Shown piece by piece: positions 18,813 through 26,185 of a stretch of DNA of 64,000 nt (position 1 is the first letter of the stretch; every line of letters begins with the position of its first letter). A program made the position numbers and the translations under genes. Origin of the DNA: JAPPLB01 sp965206655 (GTDB lineage: Bacteria > Acidobacteriota > Terriglobia > Bryobacterales > UBA6623); assembly GCA_965206655.1 (NCBI GenBank), contig CBDBKC010000017.1:1-64000 (forward strand), given 5' to 3'. The notes under the pieces are model-generated. The model had not been told where the DNA came from, ran no database searches, and saw only the letters and a list, made by a program, of their open reading frames with translations.

Positions 18813-19161
18813 GGTGAGGGGAGCGCAAGGTGGCCGTACAAGACTCTTGAGGGTGCGTCCGCCACGTTGGAAGCCTGAAAGAAGTGCAAGAAGTTGTCCG
18901 GGCGCGGGGCCAGTTCTATCGGGTGAGAGGGGGATTGGGAGTGGGATGTGCAGTGGGGTTCAAATCCGAGCAATGAGTCTGCCAGTTCTCAACTCGGTGG
19001 GTGAGACCCGCTTACACCATGCCACAAACCCCTCTTCTCACCCAGTAAAACTGGCCCCCTCCCACCGGACGGTTACTGATTCCGCTGCCGCAGAGACGAT
19101 GCCTGCTATGCTACATCTCGTCCAACCAGACGAGCCATCACCCGAAAGGAGATGGCGCAAA
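18813..19161. other. Non-coding stretch upstream of the integrase
   Basis: About 350 bases between the DUF927 gene and the integrase. I see no convincing gene. A GGTTCAAATCC near 18958 looks like a tRNA T-loop but its stem does not pair. The region may hold the integrase promoter or the attachment site, but I could not find a matching direct repeat elsewhere in the window. Confidence 0.4.
19146..19151 (+). promoter_or_regulatory. Shine-Dalgarno deciding the integrase start
   Basis: AAGGAG lies ten bases before the ATG at 19162. The longer open frame reaching back to 18778 overlaps the DUF927 end and has no such site. Confidence 0.6.
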
Positions 19162-20301
19162 ATGGCTCGTCAAAGACGGTCGGGGCAGAATCCTCGACCA
19201 CGAAAGGATAGAGGTAAATGGAAAATTTGGTATCGAAAGGACGTCATAGATCCGGACGGTACTCACCGTCGAGTGCAGACCGCGAGGACGCTGGGTGACG
19301 TGGGTTCTATGACGTTCACTGAAGCTTGCGGGGAAGCTCGGAACTTTCTTCAGGCGGTCAATGATCTGGAGACTGGTGTTGAGTATTCTAGCCGAACGAT
19401 GAACGATCTGATGGAACGCTGGAGGCATGGTCTCAAACGGTTGTTGAAGAAATCCAGCCAGCGAAACTACGAATGGTCGTTTGCGAAGATATCAGCGGCG
19501 TTTGGAGATACGCCTGTTAAGCAGCTTGAACGGGCTGACGTACAGGATTTCTTGATTGAAAACTCACTCAAGCTATCCTCTCGAAGCGTAGCGGACCTAC
19601 GGACCAATCTAAAGACACTGCTGGGACTGGCTGTTGAATGGGGCTGGGTAGCTGAGAACGTGGCAACCGGTCGATTTCGTCTGCCAGCGCACACACTCAG
19701 TAGACCGAAGCGTGTGCTAACCCCAGCCGAGGTGAACCTGTACATTGGATCATTCCCGGAGCCGTATTCCACGATGGTCGCTTTGGCCATCTTTACCGGC
19801 CTTCGTGCCGGAGAAATCGGGGCGCTTCAGTGGACGGAAGTAACAGACACCACGGTGCAGGTAGACCAAGCCGTGTACCGAGGTGAGGTAGGCTCCCCCA
19901 AGAGCCGCGCCTCGCGGGCTTCAATACCCCTCACGCCTCGGGTTTCTTCCATGCTTCGAGCTTGGCGGCGTCAGACGCGGTTTCCCAAAGACACGGACTA
20001 CGTGTTCGCTGGCCGCGTCAACAAACCCAAGAACATGGACAACGTAGCCACTTGGCAACTCAGGCCGGTCGCCAAGAAACTTGGCTTAGGCGTCGTCTCC
20101 TGGCATGATCTCCGGCACACGTTTTGTACTCTTGGCCGCCAAGCCGGAGTATCACCGGAGTCCATGCAGAAGCTCATGCGTCATGCTTCCATCGTGACCA
20201 CCTTGAAGTTTTATTCACACGTCGGGACGCTAGATGATGTCTCGAAGATAGATCAGCTTGTTAGCCCAGATGTTAGCCTGGATCAGCAACCTGTTCATTA
20301 G
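19162..20301 (+). CDS. Tyrosine site-specific integrase
   Basis: Phage-type tyrosine recombinase, 379 residues from MARQRRSGQNP. An N-terminal arm-binding region and a SAM-like core-binding domain (LMERWRHGLKRLLKKSSQRNY) precede the catalytic domain. The catalytic set is complete: Arg in TGLRAGEI, Lys in GSPKSRASRASIP, HDLRH, His in LMRHAS and the nucleophile Tyr in LKFYSH. With the excisionase and DUF927 genes it forms a small integrative element of about 4 kb that appears less G+C-rich than its neighbours. The downstream EVE gene starts nine bases after the stop, so the right attachment site must be in or beyond this junction, or upstream of the integrase. Confidence 0.92.
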   Translation: MARQRRSGQNPRPRKDRGKWKIWYRKDVIDPDGTHRRVQTARTLGDVGSMTFTEACGEARNFLQAVNDLETGVEYSSRTMNDLMERWRHGLKRLLKKSSQRNYEWSFAKISAAFGDTPVKQLERADVQDFLIENSLKLSSRSVADLRTNLKTLLGLAVEWGWVAENVATGRFRLPAHTLSRPKRVLTPAEVNLYIGSFPEPYSTMVALAIFTGLRAGEIGALQWTEVTDTTVQVDQAVYRGEVGSPKSRASRASIPLTPRVSSMLRAWRRQTRFPKDTDYVFAGRVNKPKNMDNVATWQLRPVAKKLGLGVVSWHDLRHTFCTLGRQAGVSPESMQKLMRHASIVTTLKFYSHVGTLDDVSKIDQLVSPDVSLDQQPVH

Positions 20302-20310
20302 ACAAAACTT

Positions 20311-20727
20311 ATGCCTAACTACTGGCTCGTCAAGTCCGAGCCCTTCAAATACTCCTGGGATCAGTTCGTCAAAGACGGCTCAACCTACTGGGACGGCGTC
20401 CGCAACTACCAGGCTCGCAACAACCTCCGCGCAATGAAGAAGGGCGACCTCGTGCTCTACTACCACTCCAACGAAGGTATGTGTGTTGTTGGTATTGCAC
20501 GTGTTATCAAAGAGCACTACCAGGACCCGACGACTGACGACGACCGCTGGTCGGTGGTAGACCTGAAACCGGTCAAGGCGCTGAAGCGTCCGGTAACGCT
20601 ACAGGAAGTCAAGGAAACCAAGGGCCTGGAGAATATCGCTTTGGTTCGGCAAAGCCGCCTCTCGGTGCAGCCGCTCACCGAGAACGAGTTTGATGTGATT
20701 GTGGCGATGGGTTCTAAGAAGGCCTAA
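20311..20727 (+). CDS. EVE-domain protein
   Basis: 138-residue single EVE (PUA-like) domain, close to the thymocyte nuclear protein 1 / YhcJ-like family: NYWLVKSEPFKYSWDQF, YWDGVRNYQARNN, MKKGDLVLYYHS and VVGIARV. The domain binds modified bases in nucleic acids; bacterial members are linked to restriction or RNA-modification functions. The aromatic cage residues near the N-terminus (W in YWDGVRNY) are present. It lies between the integrase and the IS200 element, so it may be cargo of the mobile region or the original neighbour at the integration site. Confidence 0.9.
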   Translation: MPNYWLVKSEPFKYSWDQFVKDGSTYWDGVRNYQARNNLRAMKKGDLVLYYHSNEGMCVVGIARVIKEHYQDPTTDDDRWSVVDLKPVKALKRPVTLQEVKETKGLENIALVRQSRLSVQPLTENEFDVIVAMGSKKA

Positions 20728-20731
20728 ACAA

Positions 20732-20818
20732 CCACCGCCTGAAAGGCGGTGGGTTCATTTACGACTGAAAGTCGGCTTGCGGCTGAAGCCGCCTGAAGAA
20801 GCCCCGGCTCAGAGCCGG
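20732..20818. repeat. Hairpin array at the left side of the IS200/IS605 element
   Basis: Four short palindromes in a row: CCACCGCC-TGAAA-GGCGGTGG (20732-20752), CGACTGAAAGTCG (20762-20774), GCGGCTGAAGCCGC (20779-20792) and CCGGCTCAGAGCCGG (20804-20818). The first recurs beyond the transposase start at 21297-21313, as expected for subterminal hairpins recognised by Y1 transposases. Confidence 0.65.
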
Positions 20819-20819
20819 C

Positions 20820-21263
20820 TCAAGGCTTGGTGGGCGTTGTGATCTTGAAGCCCTGGTCGTCTTCGTCCCATTGCTGCCTCTCAATGTAATTCTTAATCGT
20901 TTCCTCGTCCACTGCGCCCACCGTCGCGCAGAAATATCCCCGCGCCCACAGGTGCTGCCCCCAATATCGCTTCCGCAATTCCCCAAACTCATCTTGCAGC
21001 CGTCGCGACGACCTGCCTTTCACATACTGCACCAGCTTCGACGGCGCCAACTGTGGCGGTGCCGATACCAATACATGCACATGATCCGGCGACACAGCGC
21101 CCCGAATCACCACCACTTCTCGCGCTTGACAGCTCTGCCGGATCAGATCCCGTGTCCGCTCCGCCACCCTGCCCCGCAAGACTTTGTAGCGATATTTCGT
21201 GATCCAGACCAAGTGATACTTGATGTCGTAGACTGCATGCGCCCCTCGCCGATATTCGCCCAT
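20820..21263 (-). CDS. tnpA: IS200/IS605-family Y1 transposase
   Basis: 147-residue HUH single-strand transposase. The metal-binding HUH motif is DHVHVL, and the nucleophile Tyr is expected in the C-terminal helix; candidates are the Tyr in WARGYFCATVG and the Tyr in IKNYIERQ, the latter fitting the usual spacing. The family opening HAVYDIKYHLVWITKYRYKVL is clear. No TnpB partner is present. Length is normal and the protein looks functional. Confidence 0.92.
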   Translation of the reverse strand: MGEYRRGAHAVYDIKYHLVWITKYRYKVLRGRVAERTRDLIRQSCQAREVVVIRGAVSPDHVHVLVSAPPQLAPSKLVQYVKGRSSRRLQDEFGELRKRYWGQHLWARGYFCATVGAVDEETIKNYIERQQWDEDDQGFKITTPTKP

Positions 21264-21296
21264 CTCCCTATTGTCATCCAGACCCGCTCGAAGCTG

Positions 21297-21417
21297 ACCG
21301 CCTGAAAGGCGGTGGGTTTAGACCTGGTGATGGAACTAAACTGCCGCGTGAGGCTACATCGACCTCCGGTCGAGATTAGGTCGCGCACAGCGCGACCCGG
21401 CACGGCTCAGCCGTGCG
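21297..21417. repeat. Hairpin array between IS200/IS605 and the gcv operon
   Basis: Contains the second copy of the ACCGCC-TGAAA-GGCGGT hairpin (21297-21313), then GGTCGCGCACAGCGCGACC (21379-21397) and GGCACGGCTCAGCCGTGC (near 21400-21417). The last two lie just past the gcvPB stop codon and could terminate the minus-strand glycine cleavage operon, although no T-run follows. Confidence 0.5.
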
Positions 21418-21429
21418 CCACAGGGCGCG

Positions 21430-22953
21430 TCAGTCCGCGGCTTGCTTCTCTTCGGCGGGAGGCTGCCAACGAACAACCGGCCGGCGCGCCGCGAGCGTTT
21501 CATTCACGCGCTTCGTACGCGTTGAATGCGGCGCACTTTTCACAAGCTCCGGATCGTTCTCCACCTCATCCGCAATCGATCGCAGCGCATCGACAAACAG
21601 ATCCAACTCGTGCTTGCCCTCGGTCTCGGTCGGCTCGATCATCAGCGCGCCGTGAACAATCATCGGAAAGCTCACCGTATACGGATGGAAGCCGTAGTCA
21701 ATCAGCCGCTTCGCGATGTCCCCCGTCTTGATTCCCAACTTCGCCTGTCGGTCATCGCTGAATACGCATTCGTGCATCGATGGCGCCTTGTAGGGAAGCT
21801 CGTAGCGGTCCTCGATCCCTTTGCGAATGTAGTTCGCATTCAACACGGCATCGATCGTCGCGTTGCGCAACCCGTCTCCGCCATGCGCCAGGATGTACGC
21901 CAGGGCGCGAACCAGTACGCCGAAGTTGCCGTAAAACGCACGCACACGGCCGATGCTTTGCGGCAGGTCGTATTGGTAACTCAGCCGGCCACCGGATTCC
22001 GCGATCCGGGGGATCGGCAGATGGGGAACGAGGTGGCTCCTCACCGCCACGGGTCCGGCGCCGGGTCCACCGCCGCCATGAGGCGTCGAAAACGTTTTGT
22101 GCAGATTCAAGTGCATTACGTCGACGCCAAAATCCCCGGGCCGCGCAATACCGACCAGCGCGTTCATGTTCGCGCCGTCCATGTAAAGTTGGGCGCCTTT
22201 TGCGTGCAGGATCTCGGCCGCCTTGGCGATGTCCTTCTCGAAAATGCCTACCGTGTTCGGATTCGTCACCATCAGCGCCGCGACGGAATCATCGACGGCC
22301 CGCTCCAGCGCTTCCAAGTCGATCATGCCTTCGGCGTTCGACGCGATCTCCTCGACCTCGTATCCCGCGATCGCGGCTGTCGCCGGATTCGTGCCGTGCG
22401 CCGAGTCGGGAATCAGAACTTTCTTCCGCGCGGCGCCTTGCGATTCGAGATAGGCGCGAATGATCAAAATCCCGGTCTGCTCGCCATGAGCGCCAGCCGC
22501 CGGTTGCAACGTCACGTCGGCCATGCCGGTAATCTCAGCGAGATATTCTTCGAGCTGCACCTGCACTCGCATCGCGCCCTGCGCCAATTCTTCCGGCTGA
22601 TAGGGATGGGCTTGGGCGAGGCCCGCAATCCGTGCGACGTGCTCATTGAGCCGCGGGTTGTACTTCATCGTGCACGAGCCCAGCGGATACAGCCCCAAAT
22701 CGATCGCGTAGTTCCAGGTCGACAGCCGCGTAAAGTGTCGGATGATTTCGACTTCGCTCACCTCGGGGAAGCCGGCGATCTCCGCACGCACGTTCGCTGC
22801 CCCCAACGCTTCCGACGGATCGACTGCGGGCACATCCAAGGGCGGAAGCTGATAGCCCTTCTTGCCGGGCGACGAGCGCTCGAAGATGAGACCTTCGTTC
22901 TGCGTCTGGTGACTACGAACTTTGCGTATCATCAGTTGTTTCGCCGCGGGCAT
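21430..22953 (-). CDS. gcvPB: Glycine dehydrogenase (decarboxylating) subunit 2
   Basis: P-protein C-terminal half of the two-subunit glycine cleavage system. It binds pyridoxal phosphate through the Lys in LNLHKTFSTPHGGGGPG; the glycine-rich loop and the YPLGSCTMKYNPR signature near the N-terminus are typical. Together with GcvPA it decarboxylates glycine and passes the aminomethyl group to the lipoyl arm of GcvH. Candidate starts are ATG 22953 (MPAAKQL), which lies inside a GGCATGCC-type repeat, and ATG 22932 (MIRKVRSHQTQNEG), which matches family N-termini better; the frame also extends to 23040 inside gcvPA. The C-terminus has a Lys/Arg/Pro tail. Last gene of the operon. Confidence 0.93.
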   Translation of the reverse strand: MPAAKQLMIRKVRSHQTQNEGLIFERSSPGKKGYQLPPLDVPAVDPSEALGAANVRAEIAGFPEVSEVEIIRHFTRLSTWNYAIDLGLYPLGSCTMKYNPRLNEHVARIAGLAQAHPYQPEELAQGAMRVQVQLEEYLAEITGMADVTLQPAAGAHGEQTGILIIRAYLESQGAARKKVLIPDSAHGTNPATAAIAGYEVEEIASNAEGMIDLEALERAVDDSVAALMVTNPNTVGIFEKDIAKAAEILHAKGAQLYMDGANMNALVGIARPGDFGVDVMHLNLHKTFSTPHGGGGPGAGPVAVRSHLVPHLPIPRIAESGGRLSYQYDLPQSIGRVRAFYGNFGVLVRALAYILAHGGDGLRNATIDAVLNANYIRKGIEDRYELPYKAPSMHECVFSDDRQAKLGIKTGDIAKRLIDYGFHPYTVSFPMIVHGALMIEPTETEGKHELDLFVDALRSIADEVENDPELVKSAPHSTRTKRVNETLAARRPVVRWQPPAEEKQAAD

Positions 22954-22971
22954 GGCATGGCGTGCCCCTAC
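22938..22971 (-). repeat. GGCATGCC-type repeat at the gcvPA/gcvPB junction
   Basis: Minus strand reads GTAGGGGCACGCCATGCCAT then GCCCGCGG. It is the third copy of the dispersed repeat seen at 3318 and 8268. Its TAG is the gcvPA stop codon and an ATG inside it is a possible gcvPB start. Confidence 0.7.
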
Positions 22972-24308
22972 GTTCCTTGACCGCTGAACTTCGCGGCGTA
23001 GCGATCCATCTCGTCTCGTTTGTTCACTTCGGTCGCGCAAACGAGCAGGGCTCCTTTGAGTTCGGGGTAGAAGCGTCCTAGTTTGAGTCCGCCGATGATG
23101 TTATCGTCGAGCGCGCGCTGGTTCACGTCGGCCGCGCCAACTCCATTCGGCCGCACGACAAACTCGTTAAAGAACGGCGCGTTGAAGGCAAGCCGCCCGC
23201 CGTTGGCTCCGATTTGTTCGGCCAGATAGTGGGCCTTCGAGAGATTCTGCTCCGCCAGCTCCCGCAGACCCTGTTTCCCAAACACCGACATATATATCGT
23301 CGCCATCAGCGCGATCAACGCCTGGTTCGTACAGATGTTCGACGTCGCCTTGGCGCGGCGAATGTGCTGCTCCCGCGTAGCGAGCGTCAGGCAGAATGCA
23401 CGGTTGCCCTCTTCGTCCACCGTCTCGCCCACGAGACGTCCGGGCATCTGACGAATGTTCCTCTGTTTCGTCGCCAGTACACCGACAAAAGGTCCGCCAT
23501 AGCTCGGCGGATGCGCGAACGATTGCATCTCGCCGGCAACGATATCCGCCTCATGAGTGGGCTCGATCAATCCCAGCGACACCGCCTCGGTGAAGATCAA
23601 CACCAGCAAAGACCCATGACGGTGGGCAATCTCGGCCGCCTCGCGCGTCTGATCGACGACCCCGAAAAAGTTCGGCGACTGAACGATCACTGCCGCCGTT
23701 TCGTCATCAAGCTTCGTTTCGAGATCCTCAAGATCCAGTTGCCCACTCTCGGCGTCGTAACCGACCGTATCCACAGGAATTGTTTGATGCCGTCCGTAGG
23801 TGGCGAGCACTTCGCGGTATTCCGGATGCAGGGTCTTAGCGACGAGCAGTTTGTCACGCCGAGTGATCCGCACCGCCATCATGCCCGCCTCGGGAACCGC
23901 GGTCGAGCCGTCGTACATCGAGGCATTGGCGACGTCCATGCCGGTCAGTTGGGCGATCATCGTTTGAAACTCGAAGATCGTTGTGAGGACGCCTTGCGAG
24001 ATCTCGGCTTGATAGGGCGTGTATGCGGTGAGGAACTCACCACGCGTCGCCAAGGGGTCGATCACGACCGGCCTGAAATGCCGATAGACCCCGGCGCCGA
24101 GAAAAGATGCATAGCCGTTCGCATTCTCCGCCGCGAGATTGTCGAAGTACTCGATAATCTCGTACTCCGACTGGCCGGCCGGGATATCGAGCGGCCTGTC
24201 GAGCTTCACATCCGCCGGCAAATGGGCGAACAGTTCCTCCGCCGACCCCATCCCCAGGGCCGCCAGCATCTGTTGTCGCTCTTCAGGAGATTTGGGAAGG
24301 TATCGCAC
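22968..24308 (-). CDS. gcvPA: Glycine dehydrogenase (decarboxylating) subunit 1
   Basis: P-protein N-terminal half, 446 residues, partner of GcvPB in glycine decarboxylation. Typical features: MRYLPKSPEERQQML start, FLGAGVYRHFRP, TAYTPYQAEISQG, FEFQTMIAQLTGMDVANASMYDG and the Ser/Pro-rich SFAHPPSYGGPFVGVLA segment. It lacks the PLP lysine, as is normal for this subunit. It starts seven bases after the gcvH stop, and its own TAG stop falls in a repeat. Soluble cytoplasmic enzyme. Confidence 0.95.
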   Translation of the reverse strand: MRYLPKSPEERQQMLAALGMGSAEELFAHLPADVKLDRPLDIPAGQSEYEIIEYFDNLAAENANGYASFLGAGVYRHFRPVVIDPLATRGEFLTAYTPYQAEISQGVLTTIFEFQTMIAQLTGMDVANASMYDGSTAVPEAGMMAVRITRRDKLLVAKTLHPEYREVLATYGRHQTIPVDTVGYDAESGQLDLEDLETKLDDETAAVIVQSPNFFGVVDQTREAAEIAHRHGSLLVLIFTEAVSLGLIEPTHEADIVAGEMQSFAHPPSYGGPFVGVLATKQRNIRQMPGRLVGETVDEEGNRAFCLTLATREQHIRRAKATSNICTNQALIALMATIYMSVFGKQGLRELAEQNLSKAHYLAEQIGANGGRLAFNAPFFNEFVVRPNGVGAADVNQRALDDNIIGGLKLGRFYPELKGALLVCATEVNKRDEMDRYAAKFSGQGT

Positions 24309-24315
24309 GCCGCGG

Positions 24316-24705
24316 CTACGACTCCTTCTCGGCGTCGATGTACGCTTGGTATTCCTCAGCGGACAGCAAGTTGTCGAGTTCCGTCTTGTCCTCGATCTTG
24401 ATCTTGATCAGCCAGCCCTTCTCGTGCGGCGACTCGTTCAACTGCTCGGGGGTGTCGACGAGTGTTTCGTTGACGGCGGAAATCTGCCCTGTGAGAGGAG
24501 CGTAAATGTCCGATACGGCCTTAACCGATTCGACCGTCCCAAACGATTGCATCGCCTGGGTGCGAACGCCGGCTTGAGGCAGTTCGACGAAGACAACATC
24601 GCCGAGTTGGTCTTGAGCGTGGTCCGTGATTCCCACGGTCGCGGTGTCACCGTCCACGCTCACCCACTCGTGCTCTTTCGTATATCGAAACTCGCTCGGA
24701 TACAT
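24316..24705 (-). CDS. gcvH: Glycine cleavage system H protein
   Basis: 129-residue lipoyl carrier that shuttles the aminomethyl intermediate between P, T and L proteins. The lipoylation Lys is in TVESVKAVSDIYAP. The family start FRYTKEHEWV and the GQISAVNETL segment are clear. It lies between gcvT and gcvPA with short gaps (14 and 7 bases), so co-transcription is likely. No separate L-protein gene is present in the window. Confidence 0.97.
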   Translation of the reverse strand: MYPSEFRYTKEHEWVSVDGDTATVGITDHAQDQLGDVVFVELPQAGVRTQAMQSFGTVESVKAVSDIYAPLTGQISAVNETLVDTPEQLNESPHEKGWLIKIKIEDKTELDNLLSAEEYQAYIDAEKES

Positions 24706-24719
24706 ACTCTGATTCTTCC

Positions 24720-25832
24720 CTACTTCTTTCTCGAATAGAACGGGGTCGGCGTTACGCGTGCTTCCACCTTGCGGTTTCGGATCTCGACTTCCACTTGCGT
24801 TCCCGGCTCGCCTTTATCAATGGAGAGCATCGCCAGCGCCACATTCTTCCCGACATAGGGGCCCGGCGAGCCGCTCGTCACCCAACCGATATCGTTATCG
24901 CCGTCGAACACGCGATAACCGTCGCGGCCGATCCCCCGCCCGGTCATTTCAAGCCCGACCAGCCGCCGCGTCAAACCTTGCTCCCTTTGCGCAACCAAGG
25001 CGTCCCGCCCGATGAAATCGCCCTTCTGAAGTTTGACGATCCAGCCAAGGCGCGCTTCGTAAGGCGTAATCGTATCATCGATCTCGTGCCCATAAAGCGA
25101 CATCGCCGCTTCCAGCCGCAGCGTATTGCGGGCGCCCAGGCCGGAAGGCTTGATGCCGAACTCCTCGCCGGCCTCAAGGATTGCGTTCCAAACGCGCGCG
25201 CCCTCTTGCGGCGGAATGTAGATCTCAAACCCGTCCTCACCCGTATAGCCGGTACGGGCAATCATCGCCGGCAGGCCGAGCACCTGTCCGTGTTCGAACC
25301 AGTAGTAGCCGATCGCGCCCAGGTCCGTCTCTGTCAACTTGCTCAGCGTGTCGATCGCACGCGGTCCCTGAATCGCAAGCTGCACATACTTTTCGCTCGC
25401 GAATTCGACCTCGGCTTCAAAGTTGTTCTGTGCTTCGATCCACTCAAAGTCCTTCTGCTGGTTCGAAGCATTGACGCACAGAAAGTAATGTTCCGGTCCC
25501 ATCCGATGGACCAAAATATCGTCGACAAAAGTTCCGGACGGATAGAGCAGCGCCGAGTAGTGCACCTGACCGTCTTCGAGCCGCGAAACAGAGTTGGGCG
25601 TGATGTAGTCCACCAACTCGAAAGCCTGTGGGCCGCACACTTCGATCTCGCCCATATGGCTGACGTCGAACAGCCCAACCGCTTTGCGAACAGCTAGATG
25701 CTCGTCGATGATGCCGCCGTATTCGACCGGCATATCCCATCCGCCGAAGTCCACCATCCGCGCGCCCGAAGCGCGGTGGACATCGTTCAAGGGCGTCTTC
25801 TCAAGGGGTTTTTCGGCAGTCGCGGAGGACAT
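24720..25832 (-). CDS. gcvT: Glycine cleavage system T protein (aminomethyltransferase)
   Basis: 370-residue folate-dependent enzyme releasing ammonia and transferring the methylene to tetrahydrofolate. Motifs: MVDFGGWDMPVEYGG with the folate-binding Asp region, VSHMGEIEV, ARTGYTGEDGFEIY and LGARNTLRLEAAMSLYGHE. First gene of the operon gcvT-gcvH-gcvPA-gcvPB. I looked for a glycine riboswitch in the leader upstream of 25832 and did not find the conserved cores. Confidence 0.96.
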   Translation of the reverse strand: MSSATAEKPLEKTPLNDVHRASGARMVDFGGWDMPVEYGGIIDEHLAVRKAVGLFDVSHMGEIEVCGPQAFELVDYITPNSVSRLEDGQVHYSALLYPSGTFVDDILVHRMGPEHYFLCVNASNQQKDFEWIEAQNNFEAEVEFASEKYVQLAIQGPRAIDTLSKLTETDLGAIGYYWFEHGQVLGLPAMIARTGYTGEDGFEIYIPPQEGARVWNAILEAGEEFGIKPSGLGARNTLRLEAAMSLYGHEIDDTITPYEARLGWIVKLQKGDFIGRDALVAQREQGLTRRLVGLEMTGRGIGRDGYRVFDGDNDIGWVTSGSPGPYVGKNVALAMLSIDKGEPGTQVEVEIRNRKVEARVTPTPFYSRKK

Positions 25833-26070
25833 CGGGGCAAAAGTGACACCTCAAGCTATCACCACCCCCTGAGGCTGTCAACGAAAGCGACACGAACAGC
25901 GCCTACGGGCTGGACGAATGGGTGGATGCTGCCCGGGATTCCTAACAGCCGATGCGAGTTCGTTCGTCGTGCGGCGTTAGAGCTTCAGCCTGTGCCTTCC
26001 CAAAATACCGGCTGGGGCCGCTTACGGTGCGTGCTTCGCGGGGATGGCTTAGGAGATGGGCGCCAGCGCT
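25833..26070. other. Intergenic region between gcvT and the PilZ remnant
   Basis: About 240 bases. It must hold the gcv promoter on the minus strand, but I see no clear boxes, riboswitch or gene. Confidence 0.4.
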
Positions 26071-26176
26071 CTACTCTTTGTAGTCACGACAATTCTTCTC
26101 GTAGGGGTCTCGGCTCATCTGGATCCCGATCAAGTATCCACTTGCGTCAGGGTTGCAGTAGACGATGGAGCCGACT
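26071..26176 (-). pseudogene. PilZ-domain gene, 3' part cut off by the IS4-family element
   Basis: Encodes the C-terminal end of the PilZ protein (GSIVYCNPDASGYLIGIQMS to a TAG at 26071). Joined to 27506-27768 with one copy of the target duplication removed, the frame runs through cleanly: GEAMEI then VGSIVY. The rebuilt gene is 369 bases including the stop, about 122 residues, the usual size of a single PilZ domain. Confidence 0.8.
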
Positions 26177-26185
26177 ATCTCCATC

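Larger units (their letters stand above)
20728..21330 (-). mobile_element. IS200/IS605-family element
   Basis: A single Y1 transposase gene framed by the same hairpin on both sides (ACCGCC-TGAAA-GGCGGT followed by GGGTTCA or GGGTTTA). Elements of this family have no terminal inverted repeats or target duplication and move as single strands. The ends are approximate. Confidence 0.65.

Noticed and set aside
18940..18975. tRNA-like GGTTCAAATCC sequence
   Set aside because: The T-stem does not pair and no acceptor stem or anticodon arm can be drawn.
19030..19070. AGTAAAACTGGCCCCCTCCC resembling an IS21 end
   Set aside because: No matching partner end or transposase remnant nearby; similarity to 13952 is short.
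21526..24401. Long open frames antisense to gcvPB and gcvPA
   Set aside because: They mirror the coding strand of well-identified genes in a G+C-rich genome and show no domain.
25833..26070. Possible glycine riboswitch upstream of gcvT
   Set aside because: The conserved aptamer cores are not present; only gene context suggested it.
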